Of a DNA stretch of 64,000 bases, positions 1 through 8,855 are shown one piece after another; the stretch's first letter is position 1, and each line of letters starts with the position of its first letter. Made by a program: the position numbers and the translations under genes. Under the pieces are notes generated by a model. The model was not told where the DNA came from. It was given only the letters and a program-made list of their open reading frames with translations, and ran no database searches. The DNA is from Pararhizobium sp. YC-54 (GTDB taxonomy: Bacteria > Pseudomonadota > Alphaproteobacteria > Rhizobiales > Rhizobiaceae): NCBI RefSeq assembly GCF_025847205.1, contig NZ_JAOYTH010000001.1, forward strand, positions 124,001 to 188,000. The letters run 5' to 3'.

Positions 1-48
1 GCGATGGCCGAAGAAGGGGCCGCCCGCCGGCGGCTGCTTCGGGCCTGA
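1..48 (+). CDS. C-terminal end of an upstream gene (partial, uncertain)
   Basis: An open frame enters from the left edge and stops at a TGA ending at base 48. Only 15 codons are visible and they show no motif, so the product cannot be named. The strand and the 46-base gap to the J-domain gene would suit a shared transcript, but a frame this short could also be chance. Confidence 0.25.
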   Translation, partial: AMAEEGAARRRLLRA

Positions 49-94
49 TTGCAGGGTTGATGCCAGCTGGACGGCGGGTTAGGTCAGGAGCGGA

Positions 95-709
95 ATGACG
101 AATGCTGGACTGCGAGGTGGCTTGGTGATCGACCCCTATGAAACGCTTGGAATTGACCGCGGCGCCGACGAGCAGGCGATCAAGGCGGCCTGGCGCCGCA
201 CCGCAAAGACCGCCCATCCCGACAGCGGCGGCGATACCGAGGCTTTTGGGCGGCTGCAGGCCTGCTACGACCTGTTGAAGGATCCGGTGCGCCGCAAGGT
301 CTACGACAATACCGGCTACGACCCGCAGCTGGCCGACCCGCGCGACCTGCAGGGCATCCTGAAACTGGAAACGCTGGTCAACGACTTCATCCTCGACGAG
401 CGCGAGCCGGGCAGCTTCGACCCGGTCGCCGCCATGCGCCGCAAACTGTCCGACGATATCGTCAAGAGCCGGTTCCACATCCTCGAACTGGAGCGCCACC
501 GCACCCGGGTGCGCCAGCACATCGACCGGCTCGGCCGCCGCCCCGCCGCCGACATTCTCGGCTCGATGCTGCGCACCCGCTCGCAATCGATCGCCGACGC
601 CATCCGCAGCGCCGAGGCGCAGATCGAGGCGATCGAGCAGGCCTATACGATGCTGGAGGGCTATTCCTACGAGTGGGAGCTGCTGCCGGAGGTGAAGGCG
701 GCGGAATAG
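95..709 (+). CDS. J-domain (DnaJ-like) co-chaperone
   Basis: 204 residues. The N-terminal part, about residues 12-76, is a J domain: it opens with DPYETLGI, has the HPD tripeptide (H41-P42-D43) that stimulates Hsp70/DnaK ATPase, and continues with a helix containing LKDPVRRKVYD. There is no Gly/Phe-rich region, zinc centre or CTD of classical DnaJ, so this is a class C-type J protein; the charged helical C-terminal half (about 90-200) probably recruits an unknown client. The ATG at 95 follows an AGGAG ribosome site. It is the first whole gene in the window, and its partner Hsp70 is not present here. Confidence 0.85.
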   Translation: MTNAGLRGGLVIDPYETLGIDRGADEQAIKAAWRRTAKTAHPDSGGDTEAFGRLQACYDLLKDPVRRKVYDNTGYDPQLADPRDLQGILKLETLVNDFILDEREPGSFDPVAAMRRKLSDDIVKSRFHILELERHRTRVRQHIDRLGRRPAADILGSMLRTRSQSIADAIRSAEAQIEAIEQAYTMLEGYSYEWELLPEVKAAE

Positions 710-744
710 GGCGGGTTCGGGTTTGTTTCCGAGGAGCGACCCGC

Positions 745-905
745 CCGTCATTCCTGTCCTCGGCCTTGGCCCGGGGGATGTCACAGGTTGCCAGTGCGCC
801 GTGTCCACGGCGCGTAGGACTCGTTGAGCGATCCGGCAGCAGTCCTCTGACGGCGCGGACGCGCCGTGGCTGGATTCCCGCCACAAGGGCTGACATGACG
901 GAGGG
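745..905. repeat. Rhizobial-type palindromic repeat region
   Basis: This intergenic stretch holds two perfect short palindromes: arms of 8 at 796-813 (GCGCCGTG/CACGGCGC) and 850-867 (ACGGCGCG/CGCGCCGT). After the second comes a sequence with the core CCCGCCACAAGGGC and a GACGGAGG end. The same tail recurs at about 42609-42642, again directly after a palindrome, so this is a dispersed intergenic element. No gene is apparent in it. Confidence 0.6.
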
Positions 906-940
906 TGGGGAGGCATCGACCACGCCACCAGTGCACGCCG

Positions 941-1360
941 CTAGTACCGCCGGGCGGGGGCTTGCGCCGCCGCCCGCAGCGAGACCGGGGCGCGGCCGGG
1001 TCTGCCGGTGGTCATCCTGTACCAGGTGGGCAGGGCCGCATGCAGCCAGTGGCCACGCGGCTGGGTGCGGCGGACGATCTCGCCGACCATCATCAGGAAG
1101 GGATCATCGACCGCGCGGATATAATGCGTCAGGAAATGGATCTTGTCGTTGTCGGCCCATTGGCAATGGTCCAGCAAGCGCGCGTAGAATGTCCGGCCGC
1201 TGAGATCGAGATGGCGCAGGCAGTCCGGCCCTTGCGGCGCGGAACTGCGGCAGCGCCCCTGCCGCCGGCAGGCCGGATCGGCGCAGAGATCGCCCGGCAG
1301 GCCGAACATCTCGATGGTGCGCTGCCGCAGCGCTGTCTGGTGCCGCTCGGACGGGGTCAT
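941..1360 (-). CDS. Conserved hypothetical protein
   Basis: 139 residues from the ATG at 1360, which has GGAGAG upstream; longer in-frame starts read into low-complexity Arg/Gly-rich sequence and are unlikely. The protein has a four-cysteine patch between about residues 20 and 45 (LCADPACRRQGRC, then CLRHL) that could bind a metal, followed by a hydrophilic region with WADNDKIHFLTHYIRAV. I recognise no named family; it resembles small uncharacterised rhizobial proteins. The Arg/Ala-rich C terminus after about residue 120 runs toward the repeat region. It faces the J-domain gene (convergent). Confidence 0.6.
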   Translation of the reverse strand: MTPSERHQTALRQRTIEMFGLPGDLCADPACRRQGRCRSSAPQGPDCLRHLDLSGRTFYARLLDHCQWADNDKIHFLTHYIRAVDDPFLMMVGEIVRRTQPRGHWLHAALPTWYRMTTGRPGRAPVSLRAAAQAPARRY

Positions 1361-2157
1361 GGCTTCTCTCCGGCTGGTGATTGAGGGGCGCGCCATCGCC
1401 TTCACGCGACCGGCTGGCCCGCGGTTTGCCGCATAATTATGTCCGCCGCCTTTCCGGCTTTGGACGGGACGCTCGCAAGAGCCTCGTCGGGTGGTGGGAA
1501 AGTGGCTCTCGCCAGCGCCCCGTTCGGCGGTTTTTGCCCGCGCACGCATTCCGCTACGGCCTTTCGGCCCTCTGTGCATCGCACGCCCGCAGCAGCATCA
1601 GCCTGCGGAGGGGAATTTTCGCACGAGCCCCGGATAGGAGAACTTCCGTCCTTTCCTCAAACCCGGCACCGGCCCCGCCTCGCTGCCACGGCTGGCAGTG
1701 TATCCGTGGCGGAACGGGAGAAGTATGGCATGGGTTTTGGGGGCGGGGATTTTGAGGGGGTGGCGGGGAGAGCTCAGCGACGGGATTGAGCACGTAGCCT
1801 TTGGTTAAGGTGTTGATTTTGTGTCGTCTAGTGTCGGGGGAAGTCGTGGCGAGGGGCGGTTCCGTGACAAATTGTTATCCCCGTTTCCCAGGCCCCATGC
1901 ATGCGTATGAATTAAAGTGACGGGGCAGTAAGAGATTGGGGAAATTTTAAGCGAGGCACAGAAATAATTTTCTGAGAAAACATGTCGAAAAAATGGAGTT
2001 TTTTGAAGGTAAAAATTGTGAAATATTCCTATCAAGATACACTGCTTCCCGCTTTATTTCTGAAGCAGTGTATCTTTCGATCTAGTTCATCTTGTTAAGA
2101 CCTGTCTCATTTAGCATTGTGATTATTTTCATGGCGTAGTTTTCTGCGAAATCAAAA
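1361..2157. other. Long intergenic stretch; GC-rich then AT-rich island edge
   Basis: About 800 bases without a convincing gene. Up to about 1790 the DNA is GC-rich like the surrounding chromosome and contains only arginine/proline-rich open frames. From about 1800 the composition turns markedly AT-rich and stays so to about 4050. The change marks the left edge of the avcD-bearing island. A 76-residue open frame at 1805-2035 on the minus strand lacks a ribosome site and plausible composition. The only structured element is the hairpin at 2034-2076. No tRNA or convincing direct-repeat boundary was found. Confidence 0.6.
2034..2076. repeat. Perfect 15-bp inverted repeat in the AvcD island
   Basis: AAGATACACTGCTTC at 2034-2048 and its exact reverse complement at 2062-2076 flank a 13-base loop. 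Neither strand has the T-run of an intrinsic terminator directly after the stem. It lies 81 bases beyond the stop codon of the small minus-strand ORF and about 375 bases upstream of the deaminase gene. It may be a structured RNA, a regulator-binding dyad or a mobile-element end; the sequence does not decide. Confidence 0.6.
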
Positions 2158-2412
2158 TTATCGAAGTCGATATTTCTGGTTTATATCGTCATCAGTAATG
2201 ATGGACGGACCTCTGCGTTCAATGGGTTTGTTAATCAATTGCTGTGCTGCCTTCACGATTTGATCAGATAGCCACGTTTGGTCAAATTGCGAATCCTGCG
2301 CCGCTTCCTTTACTTCGTCCGTAATTGTGCTCAAAACTACCTCCCGTGATGGTTGCTGAGACTCATATAAGATATGCGAATTTCTATGACTCTCATAATC
2401 AATTAATTCCAT
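2158..2412 (-). CDS. Small hypothetical protein divergent from avcD
   Basis: 84 residues from the ATG at 2412, which has AAAGGG nine bases upstream; a GTG at 2433 would add seven residues. The protein is acidic, probably helical (EVVLSTITDEVKEAAQ) and ends with DDDINQKYRLR. It matches no family I know. Only 39 bases separate its start from that of the deaminase, so each promoter probably lies in or near the other gene. It has the same AT-rich composition and so probably belongs to the island. A role as partner or regulator of the deaminase is inference from position only. Confidence 0.5.
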   Translation of the reverse strand: MELIDYESHRNSHILYESQQPSREVVLSTITDEVKEAAQDSQFDQTWLSDQIVKAAQQLINKPIERRGPSIITDDDINQKYRLR

Positions 2413-2451
2413 TGTATTTAACCCTTTGTTCACAGGGATGTGAGTGCTTTG

Positions 2452-3960
2452 ATGAGTGAGAAATTAGAGAATTTTCCAGAATTGGTTATTGGGCTTGTTG
2501 GCCCCATTGGCGTGGATTTGGAGACGGTTCAAAAAGCCGCCATGAACCAATTACGGAGCTTGGGATACACTGCGGTTCCGATCCGAATTACCGATTTAAT
2601 GAAGTCTGTAAAAACAGATGTAGAAATTGAAAACAACTATTTTGAGAAGAAATACCTGTCTCTAATCAGGTATGCTGACAAGGTTTGCGAAATAGCAAAT
2701 AGTAGAGCAGCTTTAGCGGCTTTGTCGATCGCCGCAATACGAGCGCAACGACTGAAAATAACTGGTGATGAGAAAAAGCCGGCGCTCAAGCATGCTTATG
2801 TTATTCGCCAGTTTAAAAGACCTGAAGAAATAGAGCTTATGAGGAAGACTTATGGTCGAAAATTCCTTCAGATATCTGTTTATTCCTCCGAAAAAGATCG
2901 AAGAGATAATCTAATAAATATAATAAAGCAGTATAACGAGGTTTTTATCACAAAGGAAGAAGCTGAAAAATCAGCTATTAATCTTATAAAAGTTGACCAT
3001 GATGAAGTTGATGGCGATTTTGGGCAAAAAATTTCAAAAGTTTTTCATCTCGGAGATGTTTTCGTAGAGGGTATTGGAGAGGAGCCCATCAAGGCGACGA
3101 TTGAGCGCTTTTTTTTAGCGTTCTTTGGTCACAACGGTATATCTCCCAACAAGGTGGAGTATGGCCTTTATATTGCCGCGGCAGCTGCGCTTCGGTCGGT
3201 CGATTTGTCACGGCAGGTGGGCGCCGCAATATTCTCTGAGGATGGAGAAGTAATTTCGATGGGTTGCAATGAGGTCCCCAAGGCATTCGGTGGAACATAT
3301 TGGCAAGCCGCTAATTCGCAAATTTATCGTGATTTCGAAATGGGTGGTGACGCAAACCACTCCAAAAAGATTCAAATACTGTACGATCTTATAGAGCGGA
3401 TAAGCAAGGCAGGTTTCTTCTGTGATGAGGTGTCTAAAAAGGGTGATTATGTTGAGCAATTAAGATTCATAATGGAAAATGAATCGATAAAAGATTCAAA
3501 GGTGATGGATCTTATTGAGTTTGGAAGAATAATTCATGCGGAAATGTCTGCTATTACAGATGCCGCGAGGCTTGGTAAGGCTGTAAAAAATTCTATATTG
3601 TACTGCACGACTTTTCCATGTCATATGTGCGCAAAGCATATCGTGTCGTCGGGTATAAGGCAGGTCTATTTCTTGGAGCCATATCCTAAGAGTTATGCTA
3701 GTGACCTGCATTCAGACTCCATAACTTATGATGAGATAGAATCTGAGAAGAAGGTTTTATTTACACCGTTTATAGGAATTTCTCCTCGCAGGTATCGCGA
3801 TATTTTTGAGAAGAAAAGCCGTAAAGATGGCAATGGGAAAAAAGTTGATTGGTACCATGGCTCGCCATTGCCTATGATCGAAGACATGACGACGTCATAT
3901 ATTGAAAACGAGGCATACTCTATAATTAGTCATGGCCCTTCTGCCGACCAAGTCGTTTAG
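2452..3960 (+). CDS. avcD: AvcD-type anti-phage dCTP/dCMP deaminase
   Basis: 502 residues. The N-terminal half has a P-loop-like NTPase start (LVIGLVGPIGVDLETV, about 11-26) without the usual GK[ST]. The C-terminal half is a zinc cytidine/dCMP deaminase: HAE with H362 and E364, and PCHMC with C390 and C393, the standard zinc ligands and proton shuttle. This two-domain layout is that of anti-phage dCTP deaminases (AvcD), which are known to deplete deoxycytidine nucleotides during phage infection and are held inactive by an upstream RNA (AvcI) in Vibrio. Codon use is AT-rich, unlike all neighbours, which points to transfer. The start is uncertain: GTG 2440 would add four residues, and neither start has a strong ribosome site. 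Confidence 0.85.
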   Translation: MSEKLENFPELVIGLVGPIGVDLETVQKAAMNQLRSLGYTAVPIRITDLMKSVKTDVEIENNYFEKKYLSLIRYADKVCEIANSRAALAALSIAAIRAQRLKITGDEKKPALKHAYVIRQFKRPEEIELMRKTYGRKFLQISVYSSEKDRRDNLINIIKQYNEVFITKEEAEKSAINLIKVDHDEVDGDFGQKISKVFHLGDVFVEGIGEEPIKATIERFFLAFFGHNGISPNKVEYGLYIAAAAALRSVDLSRQVGAAIFSEDGEVISMGCNEVPKAFGGTYWQAANSQIYRDFEMGGDANHSKKIQILYDLIERISKAGFFCDEVSKKGDYVEQLRFIMENESIKDSKVMDLIEFGRIIHAEMSAITDAARLGKAVKNSILYCTTFPCHMCAKHIVSSGIRQVYFLEPYPKSYASDLHSDSITYDEIESEKKVLFTPFIGISPRRYRDIFEKKSRKDGNGKKVDWYHGSPLPMIEDMTTSYIENEAYSIISHGPSADQVV

Positions 3961-4161
3961 CCTAGGCTATAATTTTCTTGAAAATCAACCATATCGCGCT
4001 CAGTTTTACTGCCCGGTTTTCCCGTCTTCTTCTTTTTGTCTTCTTCTGCGATTTCGCATAGCCCGCGCTGGTGCGGCGGAAGGGGTTTGGCGTTTTAACG
4101 CAAGACCCTCGGGCTAAGCCCTAGGTTGAGGAAGGAAGAGGTCGTGGCGCCGTTTTTTCAC

Positions 4162-4626
4162 CTACCGCCCCCCATCAAACAACCCGCTCAAGCTCCACGG
4201 GTACTCCCCCTGCTGGTTGGCGATGTCGTCGACTTTCCAGCCGCCGTGCTCCCTGACCAGCGTGTAGTAGAGCGTCACCGGCTCGGAATTGGTGAAGGTC
4301 ACTTCCAGCTCGGCGGTATCGTCGGTGACGATCGGTTGGCCGACGTCGACATCGGTGGCCTCGCCGTCATTGCCTGAAATGACCGGGTCGAAATCGATGG
4401 TGCCGGCGTCGCCCGGCTCGGTGTTGTCGAGATCGGCCTGGAAGCGGGCGTTCAGCTGGTCGGAGAAGAACGGATAATAGGGCGAGGGGGCATCCGCGCC
4501 GGTCTCGGTGGTGTCGTAGCTGTAGAGGGCTTCGAGCAGGGCCTGCGGCGTCTTGAAGGTTTCGGCGGCGGCGGGCAGGGCGAAGAGGGCGGACAGCAAG
4601 AGTGCGGACAGGGCGGGCAGGCGCAT
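4162..4626 (-). CDS. Small exported protein, DUF3828-like
   Basis: 154 residues with a clear Sec signal peptide (positive start, hydrophobic stretch to about residue 20, cleavage near PAAA-ET). The mature part includes LYYTLVREHGGWKVDDI, the kind of strand and turn seen in DUF3828/NTF2-like periplasmic proteins. The ATG at 4626 is preceded by AAAGGA; in-frame upstream starts would bury the signal. It is transcribed away from the island and convergent with avcD. Exact function is unknown. Confidence 0.65.
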   Translation of the reverse strand: MRLPALSALLLSALFALPAAAETFKTPQALLEALYSYDTTETGADAPSPYYPFFSDQLNARFQADLDNTEPGDAGTIDFDPVISGNDGEATDVDVGQPIVTDDTAELEVTFTNSEPVTLYYTLVREHGGWKVDDIANQQGEYPWSLSGLFDGGR

Positions 4627-4689
4627 GGCGGGTCCTTTGGCAGCGGGGTTAGCGAGGACTAACCGATAGGCGGCGGTCTGGCCATGGTG

Positions 4690-4948
4690 CATTTTGGGGG
4701 ATGTGGGCGGGGGCTCCCTCTTCTCCCCGGCGGGGGGGGGACGACTGGCTCCGAAATTGCGGAAAGAGCCCCCTCATCGCCTCGCATACGCTCGGCACTT
4801 CTCCCCGCTGGGGAGAAGAGGGAGACTGCGGCGGCGGCTTTCGATCCATATGCGATAACCCTGCGGGGAGAGGGGGATGGGACCCCGCGCTTGTTGCGGT
4901 CACCCCACCCCGGCGCTTTGCGCCGACCCTCCCCTCAAGGGGAGGGTG
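4690..4948. repeat. Cluster of REP-like palindromes downstream of uvrB
   Basis: Between uvrB and the small exported protein lie several GC-rich inverted repeats. One is a CTTCTCCCCG...GGGGAGAAG dyad near 4799-4820, with a related TCTTCTCCCCGGCGGGG half near 4720-4738. Another is CCCTCCCCT/AGGGGAGGG at about 4927-4947. They belong to the same families as the elements inside the uvrB tail. No gene is supported here. Confidence 0.65.
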
Positions 4949-7900
4949 TTATTGGCCCGGCCGCCCGGTCTTGCCCTTGGTTTTCTTCTGGCGCTTGAGG
5001 TCGCCGGCGTCCTCGTAGGAGCCGGCGCCGGGCTTGGCGCGGAGGAGGGGTTTGGGGTCGTCAGAGCTGGATCCTCGGGTCAGGCCCGAGGATGACGACG
5101 CAGGGGACGAGGATGACGACGCAGGGGACGAGGATGACGGAGATGAGGAGACCTCGCGTTTCTCCGGCTGGCCCTGCAACAGCGGTTTTTCCGGCAGCTT
5201 GCCCCTGGTGTTGAGCGGCTTTTCGGTGCGGCCGACGGTCATTTCGTCGAGGGTGTTCTTGCGGAACAGGGACGGCCCCTCGTCCGCCCTTCGGGCACCT
5301 TCTCGCCCTGAACGGGGAGAAGGGATAGCGACGTCGCGGCCCATGTCGTCGAGATCGGGTTTGGCGAAGAGGCTGGCGGTCCCCCCTTGAGGGGGAGATG
5401 CCCCGAGAGGGGCAGAGGGGGGTATGGCGGCGGATTCCGAGGTTGGGGAGGGTTTACCCCCCTCTGTCCTGTCGGACATCTCCCCCTCAAGGGGGGAGAT
5501 CGGGCCCGAGGATGCCGCACCTGGTCCTCGGGTCGCTCCTCGGGTTAAACCCGAGGATCGCTTGCCCGAGGATGACGGAGAAGTACGGCTGCCTTCCATA
5601 GCCCTGGCCACATTGCTTTGCGTCCCTGTCCGGCCTTCGGCCGTCCGCGCCTCTTGCCGTGCCATCGGGTCGTCCATGACGGCGAGTTCGGCGGCTTTGA
5701 GGCGTTTGATTTCGTCGCGCAGGCGGGCGGCGGTTTCGAAGTCGAGGTCGGCGGCGGCGTTGCGCATCTGTTTTTCAAGCGCTTCGAGATGGGCGGCGAG
5801 GTTGTTGCCGACCATGTCGGTGAGACTGCCCTTGACGCCCTTGATGCCGATATCGGCGCGGACATGGTCCTTCTCGTAGACACTGTCGAGGATGTCGGAG
5901 ATCCTCGCCTTGACCGATTCCGGGGTGATGCCGTTGGCGGTGTTATAGGCCATCTGCTTTTCGCGGCGGCGGCTGGTTTCCTCCATGGCGCGCTTCATCG
6001 AGCCGGTGACGGTGTCGGCATAGAGGATGACCTTGCCGTCGACGTTTCGCGCCGCGCGGCCGATCGTCTGAACCAGGGACGTTTCCGAGCGCAAAAAGCC
6101 TTCCTTGTCGGCATCGAGGATGGCGACGAAGCCGCATTCGGGGATGTCGAGGCCTTCGCGCAGAAGGTTGATGCCGACGAGAACGTCGAAGGCGCCGAGA
6201 CGCAGGTCGCGGATGATCTCGATGCGCTCCAGCGTGTCGATGTCGGAATGCATGTAGCGGACGCGCACACCCTGTTCGTGCAGATATTCGGTGAGGTCCT
6301 CGGCCATGCGCTTGGTGAGCACCGTGACCAGCGTGCGGTAGCCGGCGGCCGCCGTCTCGCGGATTTCGCCGAGCACATCGTCGACCTGGGTTTTGGCCGA
6401 GCGGACCTCGACCGGGGGATCGATCAGCCCGGTCGGGCGAATAACCTGTTCGGCGAAGACGCCGCCGGACTGTTCGAGTTCCCAGGCGGCCGGCGTCGCC
6501 GACACCGCGATGGTGTCCGGCCGCATGGCGTCCCATTCCTCGAAGCGTAAGGGGCGGTTGTCCATGCAGGACGGCAGGCGAAAGCCGTATTCGGCCAGCG
6601 TCGCCTTGCGGCGGAAGTCGCCCCGGTACATGCCGCCGATCTGGCTGACCGAGACGTGGCTTTCGTCGATGAACAACAGCGCGTTGTCGGGGATGTATTC
6701 GAACAGGGTCGGCGGCGGCTCGCCGGGCTGGCGGCCGGTGAGGTAGCGCGAATAGTTCTCGATGCCGGCGCAGGAGCCGGTCGCCTCCAGCATCTCGACA
6801 TCGTAGCGGGTGCGCTGCTCCAACCGCTGGGCTTCGAGCAGGCGGCCGCCCTTTTCCAGTTCGGCAAGCCGCAGTTTCAGCTCCTCCTTGATCGACTTGA
6901 TCGCCTGGTTGAGCGTCGGCCGCGGCGTGACGTAGTGGGAATTGGCGTAGATTTTCACCGACTTCAGGTCGTCGGTCTTCTGGCCGGTCAAGGGATCGAA
7001 CTCGGTGATCGCGTCGATCTCGTCGCCGAACATCGAGATGCGCCAGGCGGCGTCTTCCAGATGGGCCGGGAAGATTTCGATGGTGTCGCCGCGGACCCGG
7101 AACGAGCCGCGCTGAAAATCCATGTCGCGGCGCTTGTATTGCTGGGCGACGAGGTCGGCCAGCAGCTGCCGCTGGTCGAGCGTGTCGCCGACCGTCATCT
7201 GGAAGGTCATGGCGGTGTAGGTCTCGACCGAGCCGATACCGTAGATGCACGAGACCGAGGCGACGATGATGACGTCGTCGCGCTCGATCAGCGAGCGGGT
7301 GGCCGAGTGGCGCATGCGGTCGATCTGCTCGTTGATCGAACTTTCCTTCTCGATGAAGGTATCGGAGCGCGGCACGTAGGCTTCGGGCTGGTAATAATCG
7401 TAGTAGGAGACGAAGTACTCGACTGCGTTGTCGGGAAAGAAGTTCTTGAACTCGGAATAGAGCTGTGCGGCCAGCGTCTTGTTGGGCGCCAGGATGACGG
7501 CGGGGCGCTGTGTCGCCTCGATCACCTTGGCCATGGTGAAGGTTTTGCCCGAGCCGGTGACGCCGAGCAGCACCTGGGAACGGTCGCCATTGGAAAGGCC
7601 TTCGACGAGATCCTTGATGGCGGTCGGCTGGTCGCCGGCGGGCTCGAAATCGGCCTTCATGACGATCTGGATGCCGCCTTCGGACTTTTCCGGCCGGGCG
7701 GGCCGGTGCGGGGTCCACAGCTTGCCGTCCTTGAACAGCGGATTGCCGCTCTCGATCAGCGCCGACAGCGCCTCGACGGTGGCGGTGACGGCGGACGGGG
7801 CGAGCGCATCCTCGAGCGCGGTGTCCATGCCGGCCACGGGATTGAGGCCCGCCGCCGCGCGGGCCCTGGGGTCGGAGGTGCCGCCCATCGAGGTGCCGCG

Positions 7901-8233
7901 TGCCGAGCGGCTGGCGCTGACGCCAGCTTTGTTTGCGCTCACGCTGTCGGCGCCTTGCGCCTTCGCTCCGCGAGGGCCTCGCACGGGCTCGGACGCCCGT
8001 TCGGGCTTGCGGCCTTCGGCCGAATTCTTTTCCTTCTGGGCGGCGATCTCCACCTTCTTGCGGTGTTTGCCGGCCTGGGAGGCGACGTCGTGGCGGGTCT
8101 CGATGGTCTCGGCCTCGGCCATGCGCTGCAGCTCTTCGGCCCAGTCGGCGACGTTGGACGACAGCGGAGCGCCTTCGAAGGAGGCCTGCGGAGCTTCCTC
8201 GAAGCCGGTGGGTTTTTTCGGTGCTTTCGACAT
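4949..8233 (-). CDS. uvrB: Excinuclease ABC subunit B with repeat-expanded tail
   Basis: 1094 residues against about 670 for typical UvrB. An alphaproteobacterial-type charged N-terminal extension (about 1-190) precedes the helicase core with Walker A GVTGSGKT (224-231), a [10 protein letters not shown] beta-hairpin segment used for damage verification, a DESH box, and a C-terminal UVR motif ([17 protein letters not shown]) that contacts UvrC. Residues about 861-1094 are a low-complexity tail in which conserved pieces ([32 protein letters not shown]) are separated by translated palindromic elements. UvrB receives damaged DNA from UvrA and recruits UvrC in nucleotide excision repair. The start at 8233 begins MSKAPKK; its ribosome site is weak. 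Confidence 0.95.
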   Translation of the reverse strand: MSKAPKKPTGFEEAPQASFEGAPLSSNVADWAEELQRMAEAETIETRHDVASQAGKHRKKVEIAAQKEKNSAEGRKPERASEPVRGPRGAKAQGADSVSANKAGVSASRSARGTSMGGTSDPRARAAAGLNPVAGMDTALEDALAPSAVTATVEALSALIESGNPLFKDGKLWTPHRPARPEKSEGGIQIVMKADFEPAGDQPTAIKDLVEGLSNGDRSQVLLGVTGSGKTFTMAKVIEATQRPAVILAPNKTLAAQLYSEFKNFFPDNAVEYFVSYYDYYQPEAYVPRSDTFIEKESSINEQIDRMRHSATRSLIERDDVIIVASVSCIYGIGSVETYTAMTFQMTVGDTLDQRQLLADLVAQQYKRRDMDFQRGSFRVRGDTIEIFPAHLEDAAWRISMFGDEIDAITEFDPLTGQKTDDLKSVKIYANSHYVTPRPTLNQAIKSIKEELKLRLAELEKGGRLLEAQRLEQRTRYDVEMLEATGSCAGIENYSRYLTGRQPGEPPPTLFEYIPDNALLFIDESHVSVSQIGGMYRGDFRRKATLAEYGFRLPSCMDNRPLRFEEWDAMRPDTIAVSATPAAWELEQSGGVFAEQVIRPTGLIDPPVEVRSAKTQVDDVLGEIRETAAAGYRTLVTVLTKRMAEDLTEYLHEQGVRVRYMHSDIDTLERIEIIRDLRLGAFDVLVGINLLREGLDIPECGFVAILDADKEGFLRSETSLVQTIGRAARNVDGKVILYADTVTGSMKRAMEETSRRREKQMAYNTANGITPESVKARISDILDSVYEKDHVRADIGIKGVKGSLTDMVGNNLAAHLEALEKQMRNAAADLDFETAARLRDEIKRLKAAELAVMDDPMARQEARTAEGRTGTQSNVARAMEGSRTSPSSSGKRSSGLTRGATRGPGAASSGPISPLEGEMSDRTEGGKPSPTSESAAIPPSAPLGASPPQGGTASLFAKPDLDDMGRDVAIPSPRSGREGARRADEGPSLFRKNTLDEMTVGRTEKPLNTRGKLPEKPLLQGQPEKREVSSSPSSSSPASSSSSPASSSSGLTRGSSSDDPKPLLRAKPGAGSYEDAGDLKRQKKTKGKTGRPGQ
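5071..5139. repeat. Palindrome plus 21-bp tandem repeat inside uvrB
   Basis: A CCTCGGGTCAGGCCCGAGG-type palindrome at about 5073-5091 runs into a tandem repeat of a 21-base unit, GAGGATGACGACGCAGGGGAC, at 5088-5108 and 5109-5129, with a partial third copy to 5139. The unit is seven codons, so copy changes keep frame; it is read as a Ser/Pro/Ala-rich string in UvrB. Confidence 0.75.
5299..5324. repeat. Short palindrome inside uvrB tail
   Basis: CCTTCTCGCCC and CGGGGAGAAGG flank a short loop, an imperfect dyad of the same CTTCTCCCC type as the intergenic copies near 4720 and 4800. It is translated as part of the variable UvrB tail. Confidence 0.55.
5380..5500. repeat. RIME-like palindromic element translated within uvrB
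   Basis: A block of about 120 bases bounded by CCCCCCTTGAGGGGGAGATG and CATCTCCCCCTCAAGGGGGG, with further internal pairing (GCCCCGAGAGGGGC). The sequence resembles the Rhizobium-specific intergenic mosaic element from memory. On the coding strand it is read in frame as [15 protein letters not shown] followed by a Pro/Ser-rich stretch ending PPQGG. Confidence 0.7.
5506..5575. repeat. CCTCGGG palindrome cluster inside uvrB
   Basis: Several CCTCGGG and CCCGAGG half-sites occur in 70 bases, including CCTCGGGTTAAACCCGAGG at about 5543-5561. They are translated as Ser/Gly/Arg-rich sequence ([11 protein letters not shown]) in the UvrB tail. The same SSGLTRG peptide recurs from the element at 5071-5091. 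Confidence 0.65.
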
Positions 8234-8438
8234 GCCGGGGAATATGGAGAGAGTCCGGCGAAATGTGAAGGGGGCGATGAGTACAAAAAGGCAACGGGAT
8301 GATGGGCTGCTGCCAGTTTCTGACACGATGGCGCGGATGCACGATCCGGCTGTTTTTCTTTTCGCGCGGCAGGGCCTCCCGGCTTGAATGGTGGCCGATT
8401 GGCGCTACAAGCTGCGCGTCTTGCCAATCTGTCTTCCC

Positions 8439-8804
8439 ATGGATTCGATTATGCCTTTTTCGCTCAATGCGGCCGCCGTGCTGCCGATCGTGCTGCTCGT
8501 CCTGTCGAACGTCTTCATGACCTTCGCCTGGTACGGGCACCTGAAATATACCTCGTCGCCGCTCTATATGGCCGTGATCGCCAGCTGGGGCATCGCCTTC
8601 TTCGAATATTGCCTGGCGGTTCCGGCCAACCGCGTCGGCCACGAGGTCTATTCGGCCGCACAGCTGAAAACCATGCAGGAAGTCATCACGCTGCTGGTCT
8701 TTGCCGGTTTCTCGGTGTTCTGGCTGAAGGAATCGCTGACCTGGAACCATGCCATCGGTTTCTGCATGATCGCCGGCGGGGCGGCATTTGTGTTCAAGGG
8801 GTAG
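8439..8804 (+). CDS. DMT-family membrane protein, DUF486
   Basis: 121 residues with four hydrophobic segments. FAWYGHLKY near the first loop and a final GFCMIAGGAAFVFKG helix fit the DUF486 family of small drug/metabolite-transporter-like proteins, normally about 115 residues. Starts at 8439 and 8451 are both possible and neither has a strong ribosome site; a longer start at 8388 would put charged sequence before helix 1. It is divergent from uvrB and followed by another membrane protein in the same direction. No substrate is known for the family. Confidence 0.8.
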   Translation: MDSIMPFSLNAAAVLPIVLLVLSNVFMTFAWYGHLKYTSSPLYMAVIASWGIAFFEYCLAVPANRVGHEVYSAAQLKTMQEVITLLVFAGFSVFWLKESLTWNHAIGFCMIAGGAAFVFKG

Positions 8805-8855
8805 CGTCCTGCGGCTCCATGCGCTACCGCAAGCCACAGGCACCTGCAGATAGGA

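Noticed and set aside
1805..2035. 76-residue minus-strand ORF at the island edge
   Set aside because: No ribosome site or domain, and its start overlaps the hairpin stem; spurious open frames are easy here.
1800..4150. tRNA- or integrase-linked insertion site for the AvcD island
   Set aside because: No tRNA gene, integrase or clear direct repeat was found at either edge; only weak GGAAG-GTCGTGGCG similarity between both sides.
5943..8843. Very long open frames in other registers across uvrB (966 residues on the minus strand; 548 and 310 on the plus strand)
   Set aside because: They are shadows of the UvrB frame in high-GC DNA: Arg/Ala/His-rich, no family motifs, no ribosome sites.
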